From NCBI GenBank assembly GCA_004352715.1, contig SCFE01000022.1, positions 265,664 through 329,663 of the forward strand: 64,000 bases of DNA. The letters run 5' to 3'. Of the stretch, positions 34,001 to 46,852 are shown piece after piece. Every line of letters starts with the position of its first letter. The stretch's first letter is position 1. The stretch comes from Hofstenia miamia. Its lineage: Eukaryota > Xenacoelomorpha > Acoela. The position numbers and the translations under genes were made by a program. The notes under the pieces were generated by a model. It had not been told where the DNA came from and did not search any database. It saw only the letters and a list, made by a program, of their open reading frames with translations.

Positions 34001-37000
34001 TCAATTTAAGAACAAATTCTTGGAAATCAATTGCGTTGGTAAAAATCAGATCATGTATATTTTTATTTACCAAAATTTACATAACAAATCACTGCGATAT
34101 GTATGATATGTATACTTGTGTCAAAATTTAGGAAAATAGAATTTCACATGCCTGTCCCTTATGATAACATTACAACTAGCGGAAAGAATCCATGGCGACA
34201 AAATGACACTTCGGTTAATAAAAGTCTTGTCAAACTGCAGGGCAAATTATATCACAAGGATTTAAATATAAATTGTGATTTTAACACCACAATCCATTTT
34301 TAGTGAGAACTAAATTACGCATTTAGATTTTAAATTCAGACTATCATTCAAGGAAATTGCTAAGATTCAATTTTTGAAGATTGCTAAAATCTCAAAAGAA
34401 ATATTTCTGATGAGTTTTTTTGGGGGTATCAAAAAATTAAGGGCCTTCGGTTATAACTGAAAATTTTTTATAAATTTTGGGTATACTTACCATGAAATAT
34501 TCAAAGATTGCAGATTTGGGTTAAAATGCAGTGTTTTAAGTCTGTTTACTTTTGTTCAGAAACGGGGGAGAGACGACATTTTCCATTTATTAAAAAATTA
34601 ATTAGCGATTTCCGTATGTAAATATAACACGTGCATTCAGTGTTGACCATTTAAATAAATTGTTTTAAACGGTTTTAAACGTCGTTTAAATCATCCGTCA
34701 ATTAAACGATTTCGTTTAAACTTCGTCTTTTTGGCAGGCTATATTTAAACGGCAGGTTGAGGGCATCTACAATGTGGTAAACAAGCAATCAATGGCATAT
34801 TGACACTTTTAATCGATTTTCATGTGTTGAACAATTTTATCGTAAGTTCTGTAAATCTGAATAAATCAGGTATTATTGTCTATGCATATGTTGCAAAACA
34901 TAGGCGGATACTCCTATTGTGGTAATTCAAACTAATCTCTTAGATGTTCAGGTGTTGTAGATATATCAAGCGAACACAAATTTTGGTCTGCAATATCGTA
35001 TAGAAAATTGGCCTCAACTGGCCAATTTTCTAGCAGAAACGGCTTTTGAACTATTTGCTGAAAGTACTCAACTTCCACTCGGAATAGCTGCACGATACTT
35101 GCTCAGGATGTTACCTTCCCCAGCTAAATGCTATAAGTCATTGCCTAAAGGCTTAAATCTTATCTAGTAGAAACTGGACTTCAATAAAATAAATTTGTGT
35201 TGAAACCTAAGCAGACGATAGATTAATTGATTTGAATTTACCCAATTTCTGCACAAGTTATAGTCTGAATGCAGTTTGTTTATTCAAATTAGTTTAAACT
35301 ATTGTGTAATTAAAATTTCATAGTTTAATTGAATTCAAACAGTTTATTAATGATACAATCTCATCTAATGTCGGGTATAGTGAAATACGTGTATTTGGAA
35401 CCTCAACAGGATGTTGAATTTGTCTATATATCGAATTTTAATTCCAAATGATCAAGTAGGGACACAGGAAAGAAACATATCTACCAACACAAATCTATCA
35501 ATATCAATATACACACAAGATTATAGAACAAAGGGTTCATTTTATAGAACATATAATGTAAGATTGTGATTTTTTTCAAAATATATTAGACAGTAGAAAA
35601 TAATACAACGAAATAATTACTTCTGTACAATGAAAAAACTCAAATCAATAATTCTCATTAATATATAATGGATCAGCAATTAAAACTACAGTTCATTTAC
35701 TTGCACAATATAGTCGAATATAATCAATATTCGAGGGAGTATATGCAAAAGACGTTTAATATTTTCAAGTGAGAATCTCGAGGGAAAACATCTTGAGTGC
35801 CCTCTCAATTACAAGGCGATGAAATAAAAGAAAAAAGAGTGAATTTAAATTAAAATATATGCTCGATTTTTTATGAGTGCAAAATTCATTCCTTCTATGA
35901 TAAAAATATCATGGCACAGAAATGTAAAAATATTTGCATTACGTAAAAAGTCATTTTTGAATGATAAAGAATGGAGAAACATATGCATATGACATCATTT
36001 TTCAAGGAGTGTGTTACAGAAATATATATGGATATCACCACAGCCATGAGTACGGATTAGAGGGCTTATTGGAAATGAGACAGTGTAACCAAAACCTTGA
36101 TCACAAAATACTCTGAAATATTTCAGGCTAATAATAAAATCAATTCCTTATAAGTCAGTGTTGTTGCACATATTCTCTTTCTTATATTATACAAGGTGTC
36201 CATTAAATACCTGCCAAAATTAAAAGCAAATAATTCATAGGAAAATGGTTTTATGACTATGGTAACGTTCTTATCTTGCTTATTATGTGTGGGGATTTGG
36301 ATTTTTGCTTATATTACATGCTTCATTTTTAGTTTGATTTACGGAGAAAGCTTGGGAAATGGACATCTAATTTACCCTAATTTCAATTTCTATTTGATTT
36401 TGTTTATTCACTATTCAATCAAATATGCATCCAATTGGTTATCCAATTATTCAATCAAATGTAATGTTGTGGATACGAAAAAGTATCATTAACTTTCGCT
36501 AAATTACACACATTTTATTTTTGTGTAGGCAAAACAATAAACAGAGTAATCATTACAGTAGCAATTGAGAAGATCACTCAAAAAGAGTACTCGATCAGAA
36601 TTATTGAAAAGCACAATTCCAAAAGATTTTGAAACGTTTCTCTTTTAGTCTCTGAACACTCTTATTCATCGACCTAAAAAAACAAAGAGTAGGAGGGAAA
36701 ACACAAAAATATACACTGCGAAGTTCAAGATCCATTTTAAATTAAATGCAAACTGATTCTGAACGATTTTTAAATAATTAATTTGAAAATCGAAATGAAA
36801 GGTGACGCATTTGAACAAAAAATCGAATCCCCACAAATTAGCGACAAGACCATAGCGTAATTACATCCATTGAATAATGTAGATACGATTTATCAGCCTT
36901 TTATTTTGGCAAATATTTAATGGACACCCTGTATATTTAAAACCCGACTTAACATAATGAGCAAAACAGATACTGGAATTCGCAAGCAGGTACACTTTTA

Positions 37001-40000
37001 ATATACGTTTGAAAACAACATTTGAAATGAATTCTTCGATTCAAATCAAAAACATTCAATAGATCACACTGCAGTTGCATAGAAAATACCTTTTGAGTTG
37101 CAACAAGTTTCTTGTGAAGAAAATTGTTCGAATAGAGGAGGATTCTTTGAGTAGCTCTTTCACAGAAGTGGATTCGCAATTCCGCGCGCTTGGCGATTAC
37201 GAAATTTTCAAATTCTTTGCTTATCTTTCGTCCCATGCCTTTTCCAGGACCGTTCCATAGTAAACTAAACGAATATTGTGTTCTAAAACTGCATTAGAAT
37301 AAAGGCGATTTGTAGAAAATGTTAGAATAACAGCGATTCGTGTATACTTAGGCAACAAAATAACGACGGTTTACGCAACACATGTACCTAAAAAAATAAG
37401 TAATACATCCCTATATATATATATATATATATCCTTCTAAATGTTTTTTAAAAACCTCATCATGACCGCGTTTCCAAACATAAATCTCTTCAATTTACCT
37501 ACCTTTATGGTAAATATATTTAAGTTCGAATGAATACTGCGGAAACAAAGGCCAAAAAATAGGTTTTTTGGGGAAAAAGTGCGATTCACGCTAAATGTCT
37601 TAGAAATCAAATTCGAATCTAAGATGGATTAAAATTCTGATTCGAATCGATGGACTCGAAAACTCGAATCGTGCTACAGTGCAGGGTGATAATTTGTGGC
37701 CCGTAATATTATATGCAAGTGAATGCCCGACACGTTCTGAAAGATTCCGCGCAGCTCGTTGCCTTCTCTGCCCGAATACCACCCGCCCATTCCGCCCGTC
37801 GATTAAATATAGACTAGTGACTTAAATTGAATTTGATTTGATTTCTAACAAAAGGCTTAGAAGACCGGGTGGGCTTAAAGTAATATTTGCAAGGTATCTT
37901 AAATTTGTGATCAAAAGCAAATACATCGAAAAGAAAACTTTAAAAAAAATACAAATATTTAGATAAGTTTATGGGAAAATATTGTCCGACCCTCCCCGCC
38001 AGCTGATTTCACGAGTGTTGCCCGCAAAACACTAATGCGGGGCAAGCTAGAAATGAATGATGGGCTGCTGAAAATTTTAAACAAAATAATTTCACAGTTA
38101 ACTGTCTTTGTGAGGGACGTAAATCAAATTCTGCACTTGGATTCTATTGCTGAGGTTTTTCATGCTTAAAAGTCGTTTTATTAACAACAGATGGTTTTGA
38201 AGTATAAATTATTACTTAAACCACAATATATTTTGAATTCGAATTTGGGAAGCCATTGCCTCAATATTCGGATTCGAGCTCGGAAAAAATGGATTCAGAA
38301 TGCCCTAATGAACATTCGAGACTACAGCAATGTATAAAAGTAATAAAGCAGGTCGGTGGGAGGGTGTCTGGTGAGTTACCAAAGGAAATCTAGTTTCAGA
38401 ACAGACTCGACTCGCCACATAAAATCTTTGAATGAGGCTCGTTTTAGCTCGGCATTTTTTTAAAAATATTGTCCTCAAAGAATTTTTTACATAGCTCTTC
38501 CTATTATTTAAAAAACATTTCTTAAATAAGATTATAGGAAAGGCATACTGACTGCAAAAAATATGAAAAATCTCCATAATCAAATTAACAAGCAAAACTA
38601 TAAACTTGCTTTGCTTAAAATAGGCTCGTTTTGGGTCAAATACTATATTCAATACTCGGCTCGGCTCGGCTCGTTGATATATATTATATATATATATATA
38701 TATATGTTCAAAGTCTTGAAATATAATGTGTTCTCTACATATAACATTCGTTAAAGTTAAGCTCAATAAATGAAAAAAGTTTGCTAAGGACGATTCCAGT
38801 TCAGCTTTAAAATTAATTAATGTTGAATAAAACCTACTAATATTAATTTTCGTCAAATTAACTTTGTAAGTATGTTCACATCAGTTAAGATTGCAATTAC
38901 GACAGCATTTCAATTTTGCTAAGAACAACAAAAGAAAATTTAATGTAAAACGCTCTTGTAGCAGACGCAATGCTGGCTGTCGCATTAAGACTGTCGAATA
39001 TTGAATATAAAATATGGGAATTGAAGTGGCGCTCCAATGTCTGACAACTCCATGCCTCTTCTGCATCATGATTAGTAACTAAAACTACCAACGCTCCATT
39101 GCACAGCAATGACATTCTAAAATGATAATATTTCCAAACTAGAAAGCCACGGTTGGTCTGCCTATTAGGTTAAGTAGGATTTGCCCTAATTCAACGAATG
39201 ATAAAACAGACATTTTAAAATAGAACATTCCCTTGCTTTAAGAAAAAAAATCCATTTTTTGAGCTTAATATGATGCAGGGACTTGTAGTGACTTGCAAGG
39301 AATCTACACTTGAATGTCTTGTTGTAAGTGAAAACAAATGAAAAAACCCTAACACGAGAACAAATAATGTCAGAACCTCATTTCCGGACCACTTCGATTA
39401 TGCTTCTTCCGATTAATGATAATAACGTCTGAACTGAAAAAGTTGAAGCTGTATACCAACACAGTATTTCAGTAACAACATCTAAACCTCATCCGGTTAA
39501 AGACAATTGATTGCTTAGATGCCCTGGATATTTAGTTAACCTCGGTTTCGACGAGCATACCAAGACGACGATGTGTAGACGAAGTCATGGTCGTGACCTA
39601 ATTGCAAGCTGTTCGAGGAAGTACTTCATATAAAAATTGATAGAAAAGTCAACGTTTTCTTGAAAATACTAGTGGTACATTCGAATAATACACAACTTAT
39701 ATAATATGATCTATGGACATAGACGACAATCAGAACTATATCTTTCATTATCTACTGTAATTTGCGTTCAGCAAGTTTGTTATTCTGAGTTGAAGTGCCA
39801 TTTACTCGTTCAGTAAGAAACAAGACATTAAACATATTCTATTAAATCAAACACGAAAACTCTTTTGAAAATATTAGTTCTTGATTCATAAATATGGCAT
39901 TTGAAAAAATTTATCGACAGTTTAGTGAAATATTATGGTCAACTTTAGTTATTTCATTGCACAGAGTATCTTCATCTCTTTGTTCAATATCTGGCATGTA

Positions 40001-43000
40001 TTGTCACTGTTAGCAAATTTTATATTCGAATAAAAGCAAACAGTATTCTTCGACGATTCGCTTCACAAAAAATAATGTGACTGTAAATTTATTGTATAAC
40101 TACGTTTAAGCAATTACACAACCGCAATTATCGCTAAAATCAGAGATAACGCTTGATTAGAAATGGTTTTTCGTGGAAGAACAATATTTTTTCCATGAAA
40201 CGGAAGTCGTCATGCAACAAAACAGGTTTTTCTGACATATCAAGACATCTCTAATGAAACTGTATAACTTACAATCAACATGGCGCTTCTTTCAAACGTT
40301 AGGGCAAACTTTGAGAAGTTATTTTTAAATGGACTATATAATTTTTTCATTTTAGTTGCCCTAATAATTATACATGCATAAACAAATTTCACATGTAAGG
40401 GGAAAAATAAATCAATGCTTTGAACACAAAAAAGTGGCAAATTCATTGCGCACTTTAAAAAGCGACGAATTGATTGTGATTTCGCAGGGAGATAGGGAAT
40501 AAATATCCATTACGTTCATTCCAAGTCATTAAATAATAAATCAAACATAAATAGAATGGTAAATTAAGAATAAAGATAATTATATTGAAAATACAGACTA
40601 CCTTTCATCACTAAGTTAAGATTCAATAGGACAAGACTTGTCAACAAGCCGAAACTTCTAAGCTCGCCTCGGCCCGTCACATAAAATCTCTCAATTAGGC
40701 TCGTTTCACCTCGACATATTTTTTTTAAAAATATTGTGCCCTAAGAGTTTTTTACATTGCTCTTCCTACTATTTAGTAAACATTTCTAAAATAAGATTAT
40801 AAGAAAGGCATATTGAATGAAATTAAATTAATAAGCACTACTAAAAATTGGCTTTGCTTAGAAAAGGTTCGTTCGTACAATATATTGTTGTGCTGTGACG
40901 AAAAAAAATTGAAGTTCACATCGCACAATACACAACGGTAAGCCTGTTGTATCATATACAGACTTGTCANNNNNNNNNNNNNNNNNNNNNNNNNNNNNNN
41001 NNNNNNNNNNNNNNNNNNNNNNNNNNNNNNNNNNNNNNNNNNNNNNNNNNNNNNNNNNNNNNNNNNNNNNNNNNNNNNNNNNNNNNNNNNNNNNNNNNNN
41101 NNNNNNNNNNNNNNNNNNNNNNNNNNNNNNNNNNNNNNNNNNNNNNNNNNNNNNNNNNNNNNNNNNNNNNNNNNNNNNNNNNNNNNNNNNNNNNNNNNNN
41201 NNNNNNNNNNNNNNNNNNNNNNNNNNNNNNNNNNNNNNNNNNNNNNNNNNNNNNNNNNNNNNNNNNNNNNNNNNNNNNNNNNNNNNNNNNNNNNNNNNNN
41301 NNNNNNNNNNNNNNNNNNNNNNNNNNNNNNNNNNNNNNNNNNNNNNNNNNNNNNNNNNNNNNNNNNNNNNNNNNNNNNNNNNNNNNNNNNNNNNNNNNNN
41401 NNNNNNNNNNNNGGGCTCGTTGTATATACAATACTCTGCTCAAGCTCGGCTCGGCTCGGCTCGGCTCATTAGAAGCTCGGCTCGTTGACAAGTCTGAATA
41501 TTACCACAAAACTTGCCTAGAACTACGACTGAAAATAAGAGAACGACTGCAATTTTGTTTTAGTAAAACTGAACACACAATATGTTTGTTAAAATTAGTT
41601 AAAGAATTGAAAGATGAAAGAAAGAAAAATGAAGAGAGACAATTTCATTGACACAAGTCGTAATTAACTAAGCGTTGCTTTCGGCCGCTTCGCTCATAAA
41701 TCACAGAGAACGAAAAGTCGAATTACGACAGGCATGTTTAAGTGTGGAAAATCGTTGTCGGAATGAGGAAATCCTATAGAGTATTCTCGTAATGGAATAA
41801 ATAGTTTTAACATAACAGTGCATTCTAAACTGAAAACGCAACAATCTCTTTGAAATGAACTGGAGCATCCAGTGCTAAAGTTATGCAGAATGAGGTCAAC
41901 GGAGCAAAGCAATAAGAATCTCATTTAAAAGCGCGTTTGAACTAAATTCCAATGAAACGTGCACGATTCAGTTTCTCCAAATTTAGAAGCTGGCTTCCAA
42001 TTGGTTCATTTCATATCATTTATTTAGCGATAATTTCCGGTTGTCATTTTACACTGTAAGTACTTCGCAGAAAGTTCTTTAAAAAATTGTTAAAAAAATA
42101 AGCTTTATTACCTAAATGAAAATAATATTATCGTTTTTTTTAAAATATATGAACCATAGGTTGCAGTTAAATAGCATCAAAAAATTAAAACTAGTCAATT
42201 TTTGCATTTTTACACACCCTTCCTCATTCTAGTGAAAAAGTAAATTTAAAATAATATTTTCCTCCCATGACACTGTCCCTAAAAAATAAACCAAACTCAA
42301 TGCCTTCAACCTTAAACAGCCTAAGAATTTTTGAAAAACTTTTCATGATCCTAAAACAACATTTCAACGTTTATAGCTAAAAAACTATTTAAAAAGCTGT
42401 AGTCCATCTAAAAGTACCATAAATGGACCCTAATTACAATACTACTTAATAAACAATCTGCGTATGAAAGGACTTTATATTAAAACTAGAAAAGCACTCA
42501 GGCAGCGCAGACCTCCGCCACACAGCTTGTGTGACCCGGATCAGCACCAAAATTTGATGGATTAATCCTTGGGCGGAGAAGCACCTCTGGTGAAAATTTG
42601 AGGTCGATCAATCTATTACTTTTTCTGTAAAGTTGCTAACAGTCAAACGCTACCAAAAACATAACCTTTTTGGCGGAGGTAACAATTGATTTTATAAACC
42701 TGCAGTGATCTCATTTCAGCATTAAACACATTTTTTAATAAACCAAACTCTTTAAAATGAGTTTGCATTGTCTTTTAATGGTGATTATCCCAATTCGCTG
42801 AAGATGAATGTAAACATACGAACCTTTCGTTGCCAGCATCATAGGCTTTTAGTCTCTTCAGCCTCTTGGCCTCATTGAGAATAAAGAGCATTTCGAAGAC
42901 GCGATCCAAACACAACGTATATTTTCTTTTTGAAGTTGAAAACTGAGGTAATAAGAGATAATCTTGAACACATTGGCATGGCTTGCTTGTTTTTAGCACC

Positions 43001-46000
43001 GGGCAGTAGAGTCGACGAGCTAAATAAAAACAAGAAATAAATAGTACACAAAATAGCTACAAGCATACGTATTTGTGAATTACTTCATAAATGTGATTAG
43101 AGTTGCTTTAAATAAATTAAATGCCCATTATGAACTTAGGCACTTCAAAATAAGCAAATACCGTATATATGTATGTATGGTTTTTCTTTTAATTTTTTTA
43201 GATTACATATGTATCAATTTCCAACATATACACATGAAGAACATTCAATATATAAAAAATTTGTGACAATTTACAAAAATGTGGTTTTTCGTAATGTTTT
43301 TTCTTGCCGCCCCCCCNNNNNNNNNNNNNNNNNNNNNNNNNNNNNNNNNNNNNNNNNNNNNNNNNNNNNNNNNNNNNNNNNNNNNNNNNNNNNNNNNNNN
43401 NNNNNNNNNNNNNNNNNNNNNNNNNNNNNNNNNNNNNNNNNNNNNNNNNNNNNNNNNNNNNNNNNNNNNNNNNNNNNNNNNNNNNNNNNNNNNNNNNNNN
43501 NNNNNNNNNNNNNNNNNNNNNNNNNNNNNNNNNNNNNNNNNNNNNNNNNNNNNNNNNNNNNNNNNNNNNNNNNNNNNNNNNNNNNNNNNNNNNNNNNNNN
43601 NNNNNNNNNNNNNNNNNNNNNNNNNNNNNNNNNNNNNNNNNNNNNNNNNNNNNNNNNNNNNNNNNNNNNNNNNNNNNNNNNNNNNNNNNNNNNNNNNNNN
43701 NNNNNNNNNNNNNNNNNNNNNNNNNNNNNNNNNNNNNNNNNNNNNNNNNNNNNNNNNNNNNNNNNNNNNNNNNNNNNNNNNNNNNNNNNNNNNNNNNNNN
43801 NNNNNNNNNNNNNNNNNNNNNNNNNNNNNNNNNNNNNNNNNNNNNNNNNNNNNNNNNNNNNNNNNNNNNNNNNNNNNNNNNNNNNNNNNNNNNNNNNNNN
43901 NNNNNNNNNNNNNNNNNNNNNNNNNNNNNNNNNNNNNNNNNNNNNNNNNNNNNNNNNNNNNNNNNNNNNNNNNNNNNNNNNNNNNNNNNNNNNNNNNNNN
44001 NNNNNNNNNNNNNNNNNNCAAACTTACACAAAATTTAAACGAGCCGAGCTTGGAAATGTCGGCTCGTTGACAAGTCTGTCCCACAAATATGTGTGCCACT
44101 GTCACGACAGTCAATGTATTTTAGCCACGTATTGTTCCAATAGTAGTTGGAAGGATAAACACAAATGAGATTGTATCAATCGTAGATTAAACCATTATGT
44201 GACTGGCGAAATATTCTCAATAACGTAACTAACTTTTTGCCACCAACTGCTGGCTAAACCATGCATGCTGTTTGGAACTGGATACAACGTTGAAAAAAAT
44301 CCATTTTGATAAAATACATGCTTAAAACATAGAAAACATTTTAAACTGTTTTCAACGAGATGTGTTTGACTCTAACAGTAGTGCAGAAGTAATTTTCTTA
44401 CTTACTATACTTACTTTCTATCACACTCTAACTTTTTGAAATATAATAAAAAATTCAATGTATTGCTGATTTTTAACCAAAATATCAACAGTGGATCATT
44501 TAACGTTAAAAATACAATTACTAGATTTGAAATTGATAAGTGTGTAAGTAGTGCAATTGGATTTGACCTCTATGACAACATCTGAAGGAGTTTGGTAATC
44601 AAGATATCATCATAAATGAATAGCATTACCTAACAAAATCTATTTAAAGTAGAATTTTCTTGCTAATCACGAATAATGTACTGTATAACGGGGTGACTTT
44701 GGCTGTTTTTTATGAAAATTGAAATCAATGGCAAAAGTTTCTTTAAAAAAATACGTGATGGCCAATTTACACAAAGATAATTAAACGTTTATTCTACTGC
44801 ATCATAGGCCTAAAAATTCATAATGGTGTCATAATAATGGCCCATTTGCAGTATGAAAATTGAAATAGCAAGTATCCCAAATTGCAATTTCTAATGCAAA
44901 AGGCATTCATCAGTATAAATAAAAAATCGAATATACCAAGTAATCTTCAATATTACATACCGTTTTCGTCTTCTGTGGCATTGACCAGAAATTGACCAAA
45001 ACGTTCACACTGCTTAATGTAGCATCGTTCACGATCTAAACGCAAACTCTTGAACAAATTACACCTTAAAACATAAAAAAATGTAGCATCGTTCACGATC
45101 TAAACGCAAACTCTTGAACAAATTACACCTTAAAACATAAAAAAATGTAGCATCGTTCACGATCTAAACGCAAACTCTTGAACAAATTACACCTTAAAAC
45201 ATAAAAAAATGTAGCATCGTTCACGATCTAAACGCAAACTCTTGAACAAATTACACCTTAAAACATAAAAAAATGTAGCATCGTTCACGATCTAAACGCA
45301 AACTCTTGAACAAATTACACCTTAAAACATAAAAAAATGTAGCATCGTTCACGATCTAAACGCAAACTCTTGAACAAATTACACCTTAAAACATAAAAAA
45401 ATGTAGCATCGTTCACGATCTAAACGCAAACTCTTGAACAAATTACACCTTAAAACATAAAAAAATGTAGCATCGTTCACGATCTAAACGCAAACTCTTG
45501 AACAAATTACACCTTAAAACATAAAAAAATGTAGCATCGTTCACGATCTAAACGCAAACTCTTGAACAAATTACACCTTAAAACATAAAAAAATGTAGCA
45601 TCGTTCACGATCTAAACGCAAACTCTTGAACAAATTACACCTTAAAACATAAAAAAATGTAGCATCGTTCACGATCTAAACGCAAACTCTTGAACAAATT
45701 ACACCTTAAAACATAAAAAAATGTAGCATCGTTCACGATCTAAACGCAAACTCTTGAACAAATTACACCTTAAAACATAAAAATGCTCCTGACGCTAAGC
45801 TCGTTTCATATGCCTACAACAAATAAAATTCAATTACAAGTTTTGCAAAATGGAAAAATTATTTTAAATAATATTAGATTATAATGTAGAAAATGCCATT
45901 TCAGTTTAATACGATCAATCTTAAATGTACAAATATTGAAAATGGCTAGTGTAGTGGAAAATTCAGTTGGTAAAAAAACATTTGAATAAAGATTCTCTTA

Positions 46001-46757
46001 TCTTATCTTATCTTATCTTATTTAAACTAAGTATTGTGAAGGACTTCTGAACGGGCCTAAATATGAGGCTGCTGCAGCTCCGGCTACGGAGCACATTCCT
46101 ATCAAAATTTAGATCCAGTTCCGGGTCAGGAGTTGTTGGGTAACAATGGCTTCATTATGATTTGGCCGATAATATACTCCCTATTTTATTTGCGAACTTA
46201 ATGATTTTTTAAAATTTTTGGAAATTTTTATATATTTTTTGTAACATCAAGGCTCTTTGTGGAACAGAAAGGAACTAATAAAAATAGCCTTTAAAAAAAC
46301 GCTTGAGCTGGAACTGTTCTATAAACATCGGGCCCCGGCTCAGCCGGTAGTTTAAATGTCGCACCGGCTCCGAGGAAAATGCTCTGCTCCTTGGCTCTGT
46401 CTACAACTCCGAAACACTGGTATTCCGATTAAATTAATACATATTATATTACTTTGATAAACCATCCTTCCATCACTTATGAAGATATTTATCATTAAAT
46501 AAACGATTGACATTTAGTTGCTCAAGCGAAGGAATTCTCAAAAACATATATAAAAAGAAAATACGTCCGATTGTGGCCAGTTTTTTATCAGTGTCAGTGA
46601 ACTACATGCTTAAGCCATTTCTGATATAAAATTTGAAAAAAACATGCATAGGGCCCAGCCCTTGTTTCAAAATAATAGGTAGTCCCCTCTCATACTTAGC
46701 GTCCCTATATATATTATATAATCAATACCAGAGCGCCCATATAATATTTAGGGCAAG

Positions 46758-46852
<95 letters not shown>

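Noticed and set aside
36253-36492. 79-codon ORF as transposase of the TA-flanked element
   Set aside because: Hydrophobic and without any transposase motif; the element is non-autonomous.
38881-39115. Minus-strand ORF following an acceptor-like AG (RMSLLCNGALVVLVTNHDAE)
   Set aside because: Its phase could follow the 42.8-kb exon, but it ends in a stop without donor and would truncate gene A, whereas the 37.2-kb exon continues the frame cleanly.
45017-45782. CRISPR array
   Set aside because: Uniform 64-bp tandem units with no variable spacers, in an animal gene; it is a minisatellite made from an exon boundary.
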